DNA of 33,265 nucleotides from Acidobacteriota bacterium (GTDB lineage: Bacteria > Acidobacteriota > B3-B38 > Guanabaribacteriales > JAGGZT01). The notes beneath the pieces are model-generated. The model was given only the letters and a program-made list of their open reading frames with translations, was not told the DNA's origin and searched no databases. The stretch is from the NCBI GenBank assembly GCA_021161905.1, contig JAGGZT010000057.1, forward strand, positions 1 to 33,265. The letters are read 5' to 3'. The translations under genes were made by a program, and so were the position numbers. How positions within the stretch are numbered: the first letter of the stretch is position 1; each line of letters opens with the position of its first letter. Shown in pieces: positions 1-8,151 of this stretch.

Positions 1-2
1 TA

Positions 3-314
3 TCCTATCAGTTAGCCCATGATTTAGTGACCTCGTTCGAGGGGGTGATAAAGAAGACGGGGACGAGTTTTGAGGCGAAGTATTTGCTGAACCTGACCCC
101 TCTCTTTCTTGATGAGGGGGGTGTGGAACTTCCCTCGAGGCTCGACTTGAAGCTGGTTCAGGATATTCCCCTGTCTGGGGAGGGGAGATGGCAGTTCTTC
201 CTCGTGCTCAATAACCTGCTCAATAACCAAACCCCCTGCTTCTTCACCCTCGATAGGATCATCCCCTGGGGAAAACCGAGAAGAATAAAGGGTGGGTTTC
301 AGTGGGTATTTTAG
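3..314 (+). CDS. C-terminal end of a probable TonB-dependent outer-membrane receptor (5' truncated)
   Basis: The frame is open from the left window edge to a TAG stop at 312-314, so this is the 3' end of a longer gene; the GTG at 27 is not needed as a start. About 103 residues are visible. They alternate polar and hydrophobic residues, contain a Leu-Asn-Asn-Leu segment followed by Pro-Trp-Gly-Lys-Pro-Arg, and end Gly-Gly-Phe-Gln-Trp-Val-Phe. That pattern, with a terminal Phe, is what the last strands of TonB-dependent receptor barrels look like and is the signal read by the BAM machinery. The role would be energised uptake of a siderophore, vitamin or glycan across the outer membrane. The histidine kinase gene begins only 9 bases after the stop, suggesting co-transcription. 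The family call rests on the C-terminus alone; another outer-membrane barrel is possible. Confidence 0.55.
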   Translation, partial: SYQLAHDLVTSFEGVIKKTGTSFEAKYLLNLTPLFLDEGGVELPSRLDLKLVQDIPLSGEGRWQFFLVLNNLLNNQTPCFFTLDRIIPWGKPRRIKGGFQWVF

Positions 315-323
315 GTAGACAAG

Positions 324-3300
324 ATGGGATCGAGTAAAGGGACAAGAAAAATAAGCTCCATCGGAATAAAGAGAGGAGGTATACTTTTCATTACCCTTCT
401 TCTCTTTGTTTTAGGGATAGTGAGCATCTACAACCGAATGACCTACCGTGAACCGACCGATGGTGCTTCTTGGATATTTGGAGAAGAGACCACTCCCACC
501 CTTGAAGTACACCAAGGAAGCCCTGCCTTCAAAGCTGGTCTCAGAACCGGGGACAAGCTCCTTGCGGTAAAGGGAACGATCAAAGAAAAAGGAGGAACAA
601 AGAAAGAGGTTTTCTTCAGTTCCTCACTTCCCGATAGGATCAACTACACCTTCATTAAGGAAAGGGGAAAACCGGTGATACTCGCCGAAAAACTTCCCCG
701 TCCCGAGGACGCGAGGAAGATACTCTTCCAATTCAAGCCCGGCGATAAGGTGGAATACACCGTTTTAAGGAAAGGAAGGCTGATTCGGGCGAAGCTCACC
801 CTGGGGGGGATACCTCTTACCAACAATAACGCCTTCTTATATCTCTCATTCGTAGGGATATCGTTCTTCGTTGTTGGGATCTCTGTCTTCCTGAGGCGGG
901 GACCAGCCGTTCCTGGGAGCTACCACTTCTTCCTCCTATCGCTCCTTTTCTTCATTCTGTTCACCTATTCACCGACCATCTATTCTGGATGGTTGGACAA
1001 AACGATCTATTGGCTGGATGAGAGCTCTCGGCTATTTCTGCCCCCTCTTCTCCTCCACTTCTTCCTCCTCTTTCCCCAGAAACGACTCCCTTCAGAAAGA
1101 AGGAGGAGGCTTCTTCCCTTGCTCTACGCCCCAGCAATCTCTCTCTTCTTGAGCCATCTCATCCTGATGAATTTCAATCGACTCTCTAAAGGTGAATTGG
1201 TCCGGCTCAATCGCCAAATGATGGTCCTCTCCCGAGTAGAGCTGGTTCATCTTGCTCTTTTCTTCGGACTTTCCATAATTGTCCTCCTTAAAACCTTCCG
1301 CATTGCCAAGGACTTCGTGGTGAAGAAACAGGCGAAGTGGATGCTCTCCGGCATCACCGTTGGGTTTACCCCCTTCATCCTCATCTATATTCCCTCCTTC
1401 CTCCTCAACCGAGCCAGTGAGCTTGTCACCTTCTTCTCCATTATTCCTCTGGCGATCATTCCTATCTCCTTTGCTTATGCTATCATCCGCTATCGGCTTA
1501 TGGATATCGAGGTGCTCCTCAAGCGGGGGATGGTATTCGGCCTTGCCATCGGATCGGTGATGGGTCTTTATCTCCTTCTTATAAGCCTTTTCTCCCGCAT
1601 ATTCACTGGGGTGGAGCCGGAGATCCTCTCTCTCATTACCTTCCTTACCACCCTGTTGGTAGCTATCCTGTTCGCTCCACTGAAGAGGGGGATCGAGCAC
1701 TATCTCGATCGGCTATGGTACCGGGAGAAGTACGATATCAGGGCTACCCTAAGGGAGTTCACCTACGAACTGAGCTCTGAGGTAGACCTTGAGAGACTGC
1801 TCTTCCGGCTAAAAAGCAGGATCGCTGGACTCCTCGAGGTATCGTCGGTGGCGATCTTCTTAAACGATGGGGAACGATTTTCTGAGGTTCATCCTGAGGG
1901 AAAACAGGAACCTATCGTTCTCAGCAAGGAGTTCTCCCATTATCTCTCCCGAACCCTCATCGGAAGAGATTACATCCTTTTCCCTGAGCTCTCGGACGAC
2001 GCGAGGTATCTGGCTGATGAGAGGAAATTAGCGGAGGAGGAGCTCCTCTACCTCGTACCCCTGACCACCAAGGGAGAGCTAATAGGAATGATCGCTTTAG
2101 GAAGGAAGGAACGAAATGACCTCTTGAGTTCAGAAGACCTTCAGCTTCTTTCCCTTATAACTACGCCGGCAGCGATGGGCATAGAGAACGCCCTCCTCTA
2201 TCAAAACTTAAGACAGAAGATAAAGGAACTTTCTCAACTCAAGGAGTACCATGAGAATATCGTGGAAAGCGTGAACGCTGGCGTTCTGGTCATCGACCCC
2301 GAAGGAGAGATAGTGAGTTGGAACCGGAAGCTGAGCGAGATATATGGGCTTAGCCGTAAGGAGGTAATGGGAAAGAAGATAACCGAGATATTCCCTAAGG
2401 AGTTCCTCTCTCAAATATCTGGTTTTCTCGGCAAGAACGGATGGCGCTCTCGAGAGATAACCAACCTCTATAAACTCCGCCTCCCTACCCCAAAGGGAGA
2501 GGAGCGAACGGTGAGTGTTTCGGTAGCGCCACTTCTGAGCAAGGAACGAGATATATACGGAAAAGTTTTGATCATTGACGATATCACTGAGAGAGTGACA
2601 CTGGAAGAACAACTGGCTCAATCGGAAAGACTCGCCTCTCTCGGCTTCCTGGCAGCAAGCGTTGCCCATGAGGTCAACACCCCTCTCACCGGTATTGCCA
2701 GCTATACCCAGATGTTGCTCCGTAAACTCCCACCGGATGACCCCAACACCGAGCTACTAAAGAAGATGGAAAAACAGGCATTTCGCGCCTCACAGATAGT
2801 GAACAATCTCCTCAATTTCACTCGGAGGAAGGAGCCATCGTTCCGCCCCGTGGATGTAAACCGGGTAATAACCGATACCCTATCCCTGCTTGACCATCAA
2901 TTAAGAAACGCGAACATAAAGCTAAAGTTGGCTCTCAAAGAGGACATCCCTCCAACCTATGGTGACGAGGGGAAACTGCAACAGCTTTTCTTAAACCTCC
3001 TAATAAATGCCAAGGAGGCAATGCCCCGGGGAGGAGAATTGGGGATAAGTACCAACAATGTCAACTCTTCGATCATAGTCAACATCAGAGACACTGGTAT
3101 GGGGATACCTGAGGAGAACCTGAATCGGATATACAAACCCTTCTTCACTACCAAGGAGAAGAAGGGAACGGGGCTTGGGCTCACCGTTTGCTATGGCATT
3201 GTTCAGGAACATCTTGGTTCGATCTCAGTGAAAAGCGCGCCTGGAAAGGGAACCAACTTCAGTATAAAATTGCCGATTTACCGGAGGAGAAATGAACAGG

Positions 3301-3326
3301 AAGGAGAAAATATTAATCGTAGATGA
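324..3326 (+). CDS. Membrane sensor histidine kinase (PDZ-like, multi-TM, GAF, PAS, HisKA, HATPase)
   Basis: This 1000-residue two-component sensor starts at ATG 324. A first membrane helix (about 19-37) is followed by an extracytoplasmic PDZ-like region (about 55-165, with the motif GSPAFKAGLRTGDKLLAVKG). A bundle of six to eight membrane helices follows (about 169-450). The cytoplasmic part holds a GAF domain (about 475-630), a PAS domain (about 640-765), a HisKA domain with phospho-acceptor His782 in HEVNTPL, and a HATPase domain with the N box at Asn895, then DTGMGIPEE and GTGLGL. The layout (TM, PDZ-like loop, TM bundle) resembles ComP-type sensors. All kinase motifs look intact. The 3' end overlaps the NtrC-type regulator by 35 bases, so the two are an obvious cognate pair. 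The ligand is unknown; a signal sensed at the membrane or periplasm is inferred. Confidence 0.92.
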   Translation: MGSSKGTRKISSIGIKRGGILFITLLLFVLGIVSIYNRMTYREPTDGASWIFGEETTPTLEVHQGSPAFKAGLRTGDKLLAVKGTIKEKGGTKKEVFFSSSLPDRINYTFIKERGKPVILAEKLPRPEDARKILFQFKPGDKVEYTVLRKGRLIRAKLTLGGIPLTNNNAFLYLSFVGISFFVVGISVFLRRGPAVPGSYHFFLLSLLFFILFTYSPTIYSGWLDKTIYWLDESSRLFLPPLLLHFFLLFPQKRLPSERRRRLLPLLYAPAISLFLSHLILMNFNRLSKGELVRLNRQMMVLSRVELVHLALFFGLSIIVLLKTFRIAKDFVVKKQAKWMLSGITVGFTPFILIYIPSFLLNRASELVTFFSIIPLAIIPISFAYAIIRYRLMDIEVLLKRGMVFGLAIGSVMGLYLLLISLFSRIFTGVEPEILSLITFLTTLLVAILFAPLKRGIEHYLDRLWYREKYDIRATLREFTYELSSEVDLERLLFRLKSRIAGLLEVSSVAIFLNDGERFSEVHPEGKQEPIVLSKEFSHYLSRTLIGRDYILFPELSDDARYLADERKLAEEELLYLVPLTTKGELIGMIALGRKERNDLLSSEDLQLLSLITTPAAMGIENALLYQNLRQKIKELSQLKEYHENIVESVNAGVLVIDPEGEIVSWNRKLSEIYGLSRKEVMGKKITEIFPKEFLSQISGFLGKNGWRSREITNLYKLRLPTPKGEERTVSVSVAPLLSKERDIYGKVLIIDDITERVTLEEQLAQSERLASLGFLAASVAHEVNTPLTGIASYTQMLLRKLPPDDPNTELLKKMEKQAFRASQIVNNLLNFTRRKEPSFRPVDVNRVITDTLSLLDHQLRNANIKLKLALKEDIPPTYGDEGKLQQLFLNLLINAKEAMPRGGELGISTNNVNSSIIVNIRDTGMGIPEENLNRIYKPFFTTKEKKGTGLGLTVCYGIVQEHLGSISVKSAPGKGTNFSIKLPIYRRRNEQEGENINRR

Positions 3327-4677
3327 CGAGCCGGATATGCAGGAAGTATTGGAGACCCTCCTCAAGTCGGAGGGTTATTTAATAGACACCGCCTCCTCCG
3401 GCAAGGAGGCGCTTTCCAAGCTATCTGAGGAGATCTACGACCTGGTCATCCTGGATGTGATGATGCCGGAGATGGACGGGATCGAGACCCTAACCAAGAT
3501 AAAAGAGGAGGACCCAGAACAGGTAGTAATAATGATCACCGCCTACGCCTCGGTAGAGAACGCCATCGCTGCGATGAGGAAGGGGGCGTTCGATTATATA
3601 ACGAGGCCCTTCCGCAACGAGGAGATCATCCTCACGATAAAGCGGGCGCTCGAACAGAAGAGACTTACCGAGGAAAATCGTGCCCTCCGCCGACTGCTTC
3701 GAGAAAAATATAGCTTCCATAATATCATCGGTAAGAACAAAAAGATGCTCAAGGTATTTCGCCTAATCGAGCAGGCAGCGCCATCGAAAAGCACTATCCT
3801 CATCCAAGGAGAAAGCGGTACGGGAAAGGAGTTGGTCGCGGTTGCCATCCATCAGCTCAGCCCCCGGGCGAACAAGCGGTTTGTGGTGGTCAATTCGGGG
3901 AATGTTCCCCCAGACCTCCTCGAGAGCAACCTTTTTGGCCATGTTAAAGGAGCATTCACCGGCGCAGTAACCGCCAAGAAAGGACTGTTTGAGGTGGCTA
4001 ATGGGGGAAGCATCTTCTTCGACGAGATAGGGACGATAAGCCTTGAGACACAGGCGAAATTACTCCGGGTGATCCAGGAGAAGGAGTTTATGCGTCTCGG
4101 CGGGGTGGAGACGATAAAGGTTGATGTCAGGATCATTGCTGCTACCAATGTGGACCTGAAGAAGGCAGTGGAAAAGGGCGAATTCAGAGAGGACCTCTAC
4201 TACCGAATAAATGTTATCACCATAGAGCTACCTCCACTCAGGGAAAGGAAGGACGATATACCGCTTCTCGTGCGTCACTTCATCGATAAATACTCCAAGG
4301 AGAACAATAAAGAACCTTGCGAGATAACCGAGCGAGCGCTTGAATGCCTAATCAACTACAATTGGCCAGGGAATGTGCGGGAGTTGGAGAATGTAATCGA
4401 ACGGGCGGTAGTGCTCAACACAAAGGAGAGAATAGATATCAACCTCCTTCCGCACTACATCGTACACCCCAAGATCGAGGTGCCCATCCCCATAGATATA
4501 CCACCGGAAGGGATATCCTTCAGGGAGGTGGTGGACGAGTTCAAGAAGACCCTCATAGTGAAATCCCTCCAGATGGCGGGAGGGGTGCAGAAGAAAGCAG
4601 CCGATCTCCTAAAACTCAAGCCAACCACCCTGAGCGAGATGATAAAACGCTATGGGATAACGAACGAGGAAAGCTGA
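3292..4677 (+). CDS. NtrC-family sigma-54-dependent response regulator
   Basis: This 461-residue activator has the full NtrC layout. The N-terminal receiver domain has acidic pocket Asp11-Asp12, phospho-acceptor Asp55 in LVILDVMMPEMDG, and the conserved Thr and Lys further on. The AAA+ domain has Walker A GESGTGKE near residue 173, the sigma-54 contact loop GAFTGA at about 220-225 and Walker B FFDEIG near 243. A Fis-type helix-turn-helix at about 425-461 reads AADLLKLKPTTLSEMIKRYG. An intact GAFTGA loop implies that it opens RpoN promoters and that the genome encodes RpoN. It is translated in overlap with the sensor kinase upstream, which presumably phosphorylates Asp55. Its target promoters cannot be identified with confidence in the window. 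Confidence 0.96.
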   Translation: MNRKEKILIVDDEPDMQEVLETLLKSEGYLIDTASSGKEALSKLSEEIYDLVILDVMMPEMDGIETLTKIKEEDPEQVVIMITAYASVENAIAAMRKGAFDYITRPFRNEEIILTIKRALEQKRLTEENRALRRLLREKYSFHNIIGKNKKMLKVFRLIEQAAPSKSTILIQGESGTGKELVAVAIHQLSPRANKRFVVVNSGNVPPDLLESNLFGHVKGAFTGAVTAKKGLFEVANGGSIFFDEIGTISLETQAKLLRVIQEKEFMRLGGVETIKVDVRIIAATNVDLKKAVEKGEFREDLYYRINVITIELPPLRERKDDIPLLVRHFIDKYSKENNKEPCEITERALECLINYNWPGNVRELENVIERAVVLNTKERIDINLLPHYIVHPKIEVPIPIDIPPEGISFREVVDEFKKTLIVKSLQMAGGVQKKAADLLKLKPTTLSEMIKRYGITNEES

Positions 4678-4685
4678 GATTATTA

Positions 4686-5438
4686 TCAGAGGATAGGAAC
4701 AACCATCCCATCTTCAGCCAATATCACCTCACGGGAGAATTCCCTCTTAACCTCTCTTAGAATGGGGGAGCGATCGACAACGGGATAAAAGTGGGTAAGA
4801 AGCAGTACCTTAGCAGAAGCCTCACGGGCTATTCTACCGGCAAGGGTTGGGGTTAGATGACCTGGTTCCTTCTTTCCTTCAGGGAAGGAGCATTCAAGGA
4901 CAAGGAGATCGGCTTCTTTAGCTAAACTTACTATCTCCTCACAATAATCGGTATCCCCGGAGTAGACCAGGCTTTTTCCCCTTTTATCGGTAAACCGGTA
5001 GGCAAGGCTTGAATCGGAATGGAGAACCGGACTTATCTTAAGACTGAAGTTATCAAAGGAGAGCTCTCCCCGCTCTGCCTCGATCAGCCTAATACCTACC
5101 CCTTTGGGGACGATCAATTCCTTATATATCTCTCTCAGCCCCTGCCACAACTCGGGAAGCCCAGGAGGACCGATAACAGTAAGGGTAGGAATGGAGAAAA
5201 CACCGGTCCTGAGAGCGAAGAGAAGGGGCACCAGGTCAGCGATGTGGTCGGGATGGAAATGAGAATAGATGAGAAACCGCAGGGAGGCAAGAGGAAGGCC
5301 GAGTCTCCCTAACATCCGGAGGCTTCCCGAGCCAGTGTCGATCAATATCAACTCCTCTTCCACTATCAGGGCAAGCCCGGGAGAGCCCCTTCTCGGAGAA
5401 GGAAGAGCACATCCGGAGCCAAGGATATAAAGCTTCAT
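4686..5438 (-). CDS. Metallo-beta-lactamase-fold hydrolase, RNase Z-like
   Basis: This 250-residue protein of the metallo-beta-lactamase superfamily starts LYILGSGCALPSPRRGSPGL, as RNase Z-like and related phosphodiesterases do. The metal ligands are present: His60-x-His62-x-Asp64-His65 in SHFHPDH, a histidine in VLHSDSS near 139, the Asp in YSGDTDY near 161, and later His residues in GHLTP and LTHFYP. It has no signal peptide and should be cytosolic. Possible activities are tRNA 3' processing, cyclic-nucleotide phosphodiesterase or a general phosphodiesterase. The typical RNase Z exosite arm is not obvious, so I do not call it rnz. It runs convergently to the regulator with only 8 bases between stops and divergently from the ispH fusion. 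Confidence 0.88.
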   Translation of the reverse strand: MKLYILGSGCALPSPRRGSPGLALIVEEELILIDTGSGSLRMLGRLGLPLASLRFLIYSHFHPDHIADLVPLLFALRTGVFSIPTLTVIGPPGLPELWQGLREIYKELIVPKGVGIRLIEAERGELSFDNFSLKISPVLHSDSSLAYRFTDKRGKSLVYSGDTDYCEEIVSLAKEADLLVLECSFPEGKKEPGHLTPTLAGRIAREASAKVLLLTHFYPVVDRSPILREVKREFSREVILAEDGMVVPIL

Positions 5439-5448
5439 CTCAACCTCA

Positions 5449-5478
5449 TTGACAACCCACCCAATTTCATATTATCAT
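5449..5478 (+). promoter_or_regulatory. Candidate sigma-70 promoter of the ispH-ubiA fusion gene
   Basis: A perfect -35 hexamer TTGACA lies at 5449-5454. Two overlapping -10 candidates follow: TATTAT at 5470-5475 (15-base spacer) and TATCAT at 5473-5478 (18-base spacer). The gene starts at 5508 after a GGGGGA-type ribosome binding site. This is the only intergenic space between the divergent hydrolase and ispH genes. Neither spacer is the ideal 17, so which -10 is used is open. Confidence 0.5.
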
Positions 5479-5507
5479 CCTTTCCAACTGAGGAAAAGGG
5501 GGAATCG

Positions 5508-7259
5508 ATGGCAAAGTGGCGACTTATATTGGCAAAGAAGGGCGGCTTCTGTATGGGGGTGAAGCGAGCGGTGGATATCGTTCTCGCAGAGGCAGAGAGA
5601 GCAGATGGGGTAATCTATACCGATGGACCCCTCATCCACAATCCCCAGGCGGTAGAGGTACTCAAAGCAAAGAGGGTATATCCCCTCTCAGACCTTGCCC
5701 AGGCAAAGGGGAAAAGGGTGATCATTAGAACCCATGGCATCAGCCCAAGGAGAAGAAAGAAGCTGGAAGAGCTCGGGGCAAACATCTGCGACGCCACCTG
5801 CCCTCGCGTCTCTCGGATACATAAGATAATAAGGGAGCATGCCGAGAAGGGATGCACCGTAGTAATCATTGGGGATAAGGGACACCCCGAGGTAGCTGGG
5901 CTCCTCGGCTCTGCCAGAGGGAGGGGAGTAGTGGTGGAAGAGGAAGCCGATTTCGCCTCCCTTCCCAATAAGGGGGAAACGAAACTCTGTATCGTCGCCC
6001 AAAGTACCCAGAGTAGGGAACGCTTCCACCACTTGGTTAAAAAAATAAAGGAGCGGTATCCAGACGCCGAGATATTCGACACCCTCTGCAACTCCACTGC
6101 CGAGAGACAGGAAGAGGTCCGTAAAATTGCGGGTGAGGCTGATGTGGTAATTGTGGTTGGGGGGAGGAACTCCGCTAATACCAAACGACTGTTCGAGATA
6201 GTAAAGGAGGAAGGAAAGCCCGCTTACCTCGTGGAGACGGAAGAGGAGATAACTGAGGCTATGGTTACTCCTTTTTCCGCGATAGGTATTGCTGCTGGAG
6301 CCTCTACCCCCAAATGGATGATCGAACGGGTGGTGAACCGAGTGCGGGAGATAAAGCTGAGGCAACTTTCTCCTCTCCTTGCTGCCTTTCTCTTCTTCCT
6401 TCGCTTCCTCACCAAGGGGAACCTTTACACCGCCATCGGAGTCTTCTTCCTCACCTATGGAAGCGCCCGCCTCTTAGGGATCGAACCATCATTCACCTCT
6501 ACAGCTATCGCTTCCCTCTACATTCTCTCGATCCATCTTCTCAACTACTATACCGATCCTGAGGGGTTAAGGCTTCTGGGACAGATATCGGAGGCGAGCT
6601 ATTACATCCGTTATCGCACCCCCCTCCTTGCCACCGCCCTCATCTCCGCCTTATCCTCGCTTGTCCTCGCCCTTACCAAGGGGGGGCTCACCTTCCTTCT
6701 CCTTCTTGCTGCCATCTTCCTTGGCATCCTTTACGGAATAAGAATCCTCCCCCCTTCGATAAGCCGTATCCTCAAATTTGGAAGGTTGAAGGACATCCCT
6801 ACCTCTAAGGATATCTTCGCCTCCCTTGGTTGGGGAACGGTGGTGGTCCTCCTTCCAGTGATCGGAAGTAGGAATAAACTCTTCTCGCCCGCCCTTTTGT
6901 TCACCTTCCTCTATGTGGCGCTCCTTGCCGCCATTCGTTCCATTATGTTTGACATAAAAAACATCCGGGCGGACAGGATCACTGGAAGGGAAACCATACC
7001 CTCCACCATCGGGGAGAAGAAGACCAAATCGCTGCTTATCTTCCTGCTCCTACTCGCCAGCTTGGACCTTCTCCTCTACTTTGCCCTCTTTGGAAATTTC
7101 CTCGCTCTCGTTCTTCTAATCCCGTTAGGATATGCCTCCCTTTACCTATTCCTCCATCAGAGAGGGCTCCTCCGACGGGATATAGTCTTCTCCCTGGTAG
7201 TTGATGGTAAGTTCTACCTGGTGGGGATACTTGCCTATCTACTGGGCGGGGGAAGCTAA
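5508..7259 (+). CDS. ispH: IspH (HMBPP reductase) fused to a UbiA-like membrane prenyltransferase domain
   Basis: Residues 1-285 are a complete 4-hydroxy-3-methylbut-2-enyl diphosphate reductase, the last MEP-pathway enzyme, making IPP and DMAPP with a 4Fe-4S cluster. The cluster cysteines are Cys15 (GGFCMGV), Cys98 (DATCP) and Cys194 (TLCNST). His44, His76, His126, Glu128 and Thr167 are the expected substrate residues. Residues from about 290 to 583 are about eight hydrophobic helices unlike IspH. They carry a UbiA-like first motif Asn346-x3-Asp350 and a second motif DIKNIRADR with Asp482 and Asp489, followed by Gly-Arg-Glu-Thr-Ile-Pro, as in UbiA enzymes. Both motifs are slightly degenerate: the third acid of motif 1 is missing and Asn485 stands where Asp is usual. 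The frame is unbroken from 5508 to 7259. The prenyl acceptor is unknown. It overlaps the convergent methyltransferase by 3 bases. Confidence 0.93.
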   Translation: MAKWRLILAKKGGFCMGVKRAVDIVLAEAERADGVIYTDGPLIHNPQAVEVLKAKRVYPLSDLAQAKGKRVIIRTHGISPRRRKKLEELGANICDATCPRVSRIHKIIREHAEKGCTVVIIGDKGHPEVAGLLGSARGRGVVVEEEADFASLPNKGETKLCIVAQSTQSRERFHHLVKKIKERYPDAEIFDTLCNSTAERQEEVRKIAGEADVVIVVGGRNSANTKRLFEIVKEEGKPAYLVETEEEITEAMVTPFSAIGIAAGASTPKWMIERVVNRVREIKLRQLSPLLAAFLFFLRFLTKGNLYTAIGVFFLTYGSARLLGIEPSFTSTAIASLYILSIHLLNYYTDPEGLRLLGQISEASYYIRYRTPLLATALISALSSLVLALTKGGLTFLLLLAAIFLGILYGIRILPPSISRILKFGRLKDIPTSKDIFASLGWGTVVVLLPVIGSRNKLFSPALLFTFLYVALLAAIRSIMFDIKNIRADRITGRETIPSTIGEKKTKSLLIFLLLLASLDLLLYFALFGNFLALVLLIPLGYASLYLFLHQRGLLRRDIVFSLVVDGKFYLVGILAYLLGGGS

Positions 7260-8044
7260 AGCTTCTTCCGTAAGGTGAGGATCATCCGCCAGGAATCCTC
7301 CGAGTTGTCCAGAGGCTGCTCTTCTCGAAAGGCACCGTTTGCCGCCACCAGCTCGAAGGATCCCTCGAATTCGAGGAAAAGGTTAAACTCCTGAAACAGA
7401 ATCACCCTCACCTCTTGCTCCTCCTCGAATACCTTCTTCACCTCTCCTTCAGTAACCTCAAACCTAACCTTGTTCCGCCTTATCTGAGTAATGGGATCGG
7501 TTGCCTCCGGCTGATAATCAAAGGAGCACTCCACCGTAATATCCCCTCGCGATTCCATCCATTCCTGGGCAACCGAGGCGGAGAGATCGGAGAAATCTCG
7601 AGGATGATGAAGTTCAATGAGATAGATGCCCCCAGGAGAAAGAGCCTCAGCAACCCTTCTAAGATGGGCAACGATGTCATCGTTATCGGTGAGATAGTTG
7701 AAGGTGGTAAGCATATTTATCGCCATCCCATAGCTTCCTCGAGGGGTGAAGTTCCGCATATCATCTACCCAGAGGAGGGGAGAAAGACCTATCTCTTTGC
7801 ATTTCTTGGTGCTGAAGTCGATCATCTCTGGAGAGAGATCGAACCCGTGCATCGTATATCCCCTTCGTCCAAGCTCCACAATATGCATCCCCGAGCCACA
7901 AGCTATATCGAGGATGAGGCGATTCTCGGTCTTCGCCTGCTTTTCCAACATCAACTCGATGAAATCACATTCAAGAGGTATATCCCGATATTGGAAGGCA
8001 ATATCATAATAGAGAGGAAAATGGTATATATTTAGGAACTTCAT
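7256..8044 (-). CDS. Class I SAM-dependent methyltransferase
   Basis: This 262-residue Rossmann-fold methyltransferase has motif I LDIACGSGMHIVELGRRGY (Asp46, Gly50, Gly52), an acidic residue for the ribose in GFDLSPEMIDF (Asp69), and a motif around WVDDMRNF that would bind the adenine. The C-terminal half (about 130-262) is strand-rich with no substrate-specific signature I recognise. It is cytosolic. The substrate could be a small molecule or a quinone-like compound; nothing in the sequence decides this. The stop overlaps the 3' end of the convergent ispH fusion. It has its own promoter and is divergent from queA. Confidence 0.88.
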   Translation of the reverse strand: MKFLNIYHFPLYYDIAFQYRDIPLECDFIELMLEKQAKTENRLILDIACGSGMHIVELGRRGYTMHGFDLSPEMIDFSTKKCKEIGLSPLLWVDDMRNFTPRGSYGMAINMLTTFNYLTDNDDIVAHLRRVAEALSPGGIYLIELHHPRDFSDLSASVAQEWMESRGDITVECSFDYQPEATDPITQIRRNKVRFEVTEGEVKKVFEEEQEVRVILFQEFNLFLEFEGSFELVAANGAFREEQPLDNSEDSWRMILTLRKKL

Positions 8045-8067
8045 TTTCTTTTAGCAGCGAACTCCAT

Positions 8068-8095
8068 TTTATAATGAGGAAGAAGTCACTGTCAA
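8068..8095 (-). promoter_or_regulatory. Sigma-70 promoter of the methyltransferase gene
   Basis: Read on the minus strand there is a perfect -35 TTGACA (8090-8095) and TATAAA as -10 (8068-8073), with a 16-base spacer. The start codon at 8044 is 24 bases beyond. On the plus strand the same A/T-rich patch reads TATAAT (8070-8075), which might serve queA, but no matching -35 is present there. Confidence 0.6.
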
Positions 8096-8107
8096 CCACT
8101 CGTTGAC
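8091..8107. repeat. Perfect inverted repeat GTCAAC-N5-GTTGAC between methyltransferase and queA
   Basis: GTCAAC (8091-8096), a 5-base spacer, and GTTGAC (8102-8107) form a perfect 6-5-6 dyad in the divergent intergenic region. The left arm covers most of the methyltransferase -35 box. It could be a protein binding site that governs both genes, or simply two facing TTGACA-like -35 boxes. Confidence 0.45.
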
Positions 8108-8151
8108 AAAAAAGACCGGCTATGTTAGGCTTCCCTTTCAAGGAAAGAACT

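Noticed and set aside
1092-1700. Minus-strand open frame of 202 codons inside the histidine kinase
   Set aside because: It is antisense to membrane helices of the kinase and has low-complexity charged composition; a shadow of the real gene.
4344-4760. Plus-strand frame overlapping the end of the NtrC-type gene
   Set aside because: It overlaps the conserved AAA+ and helix-turn-helix region in another frame; a shadow.
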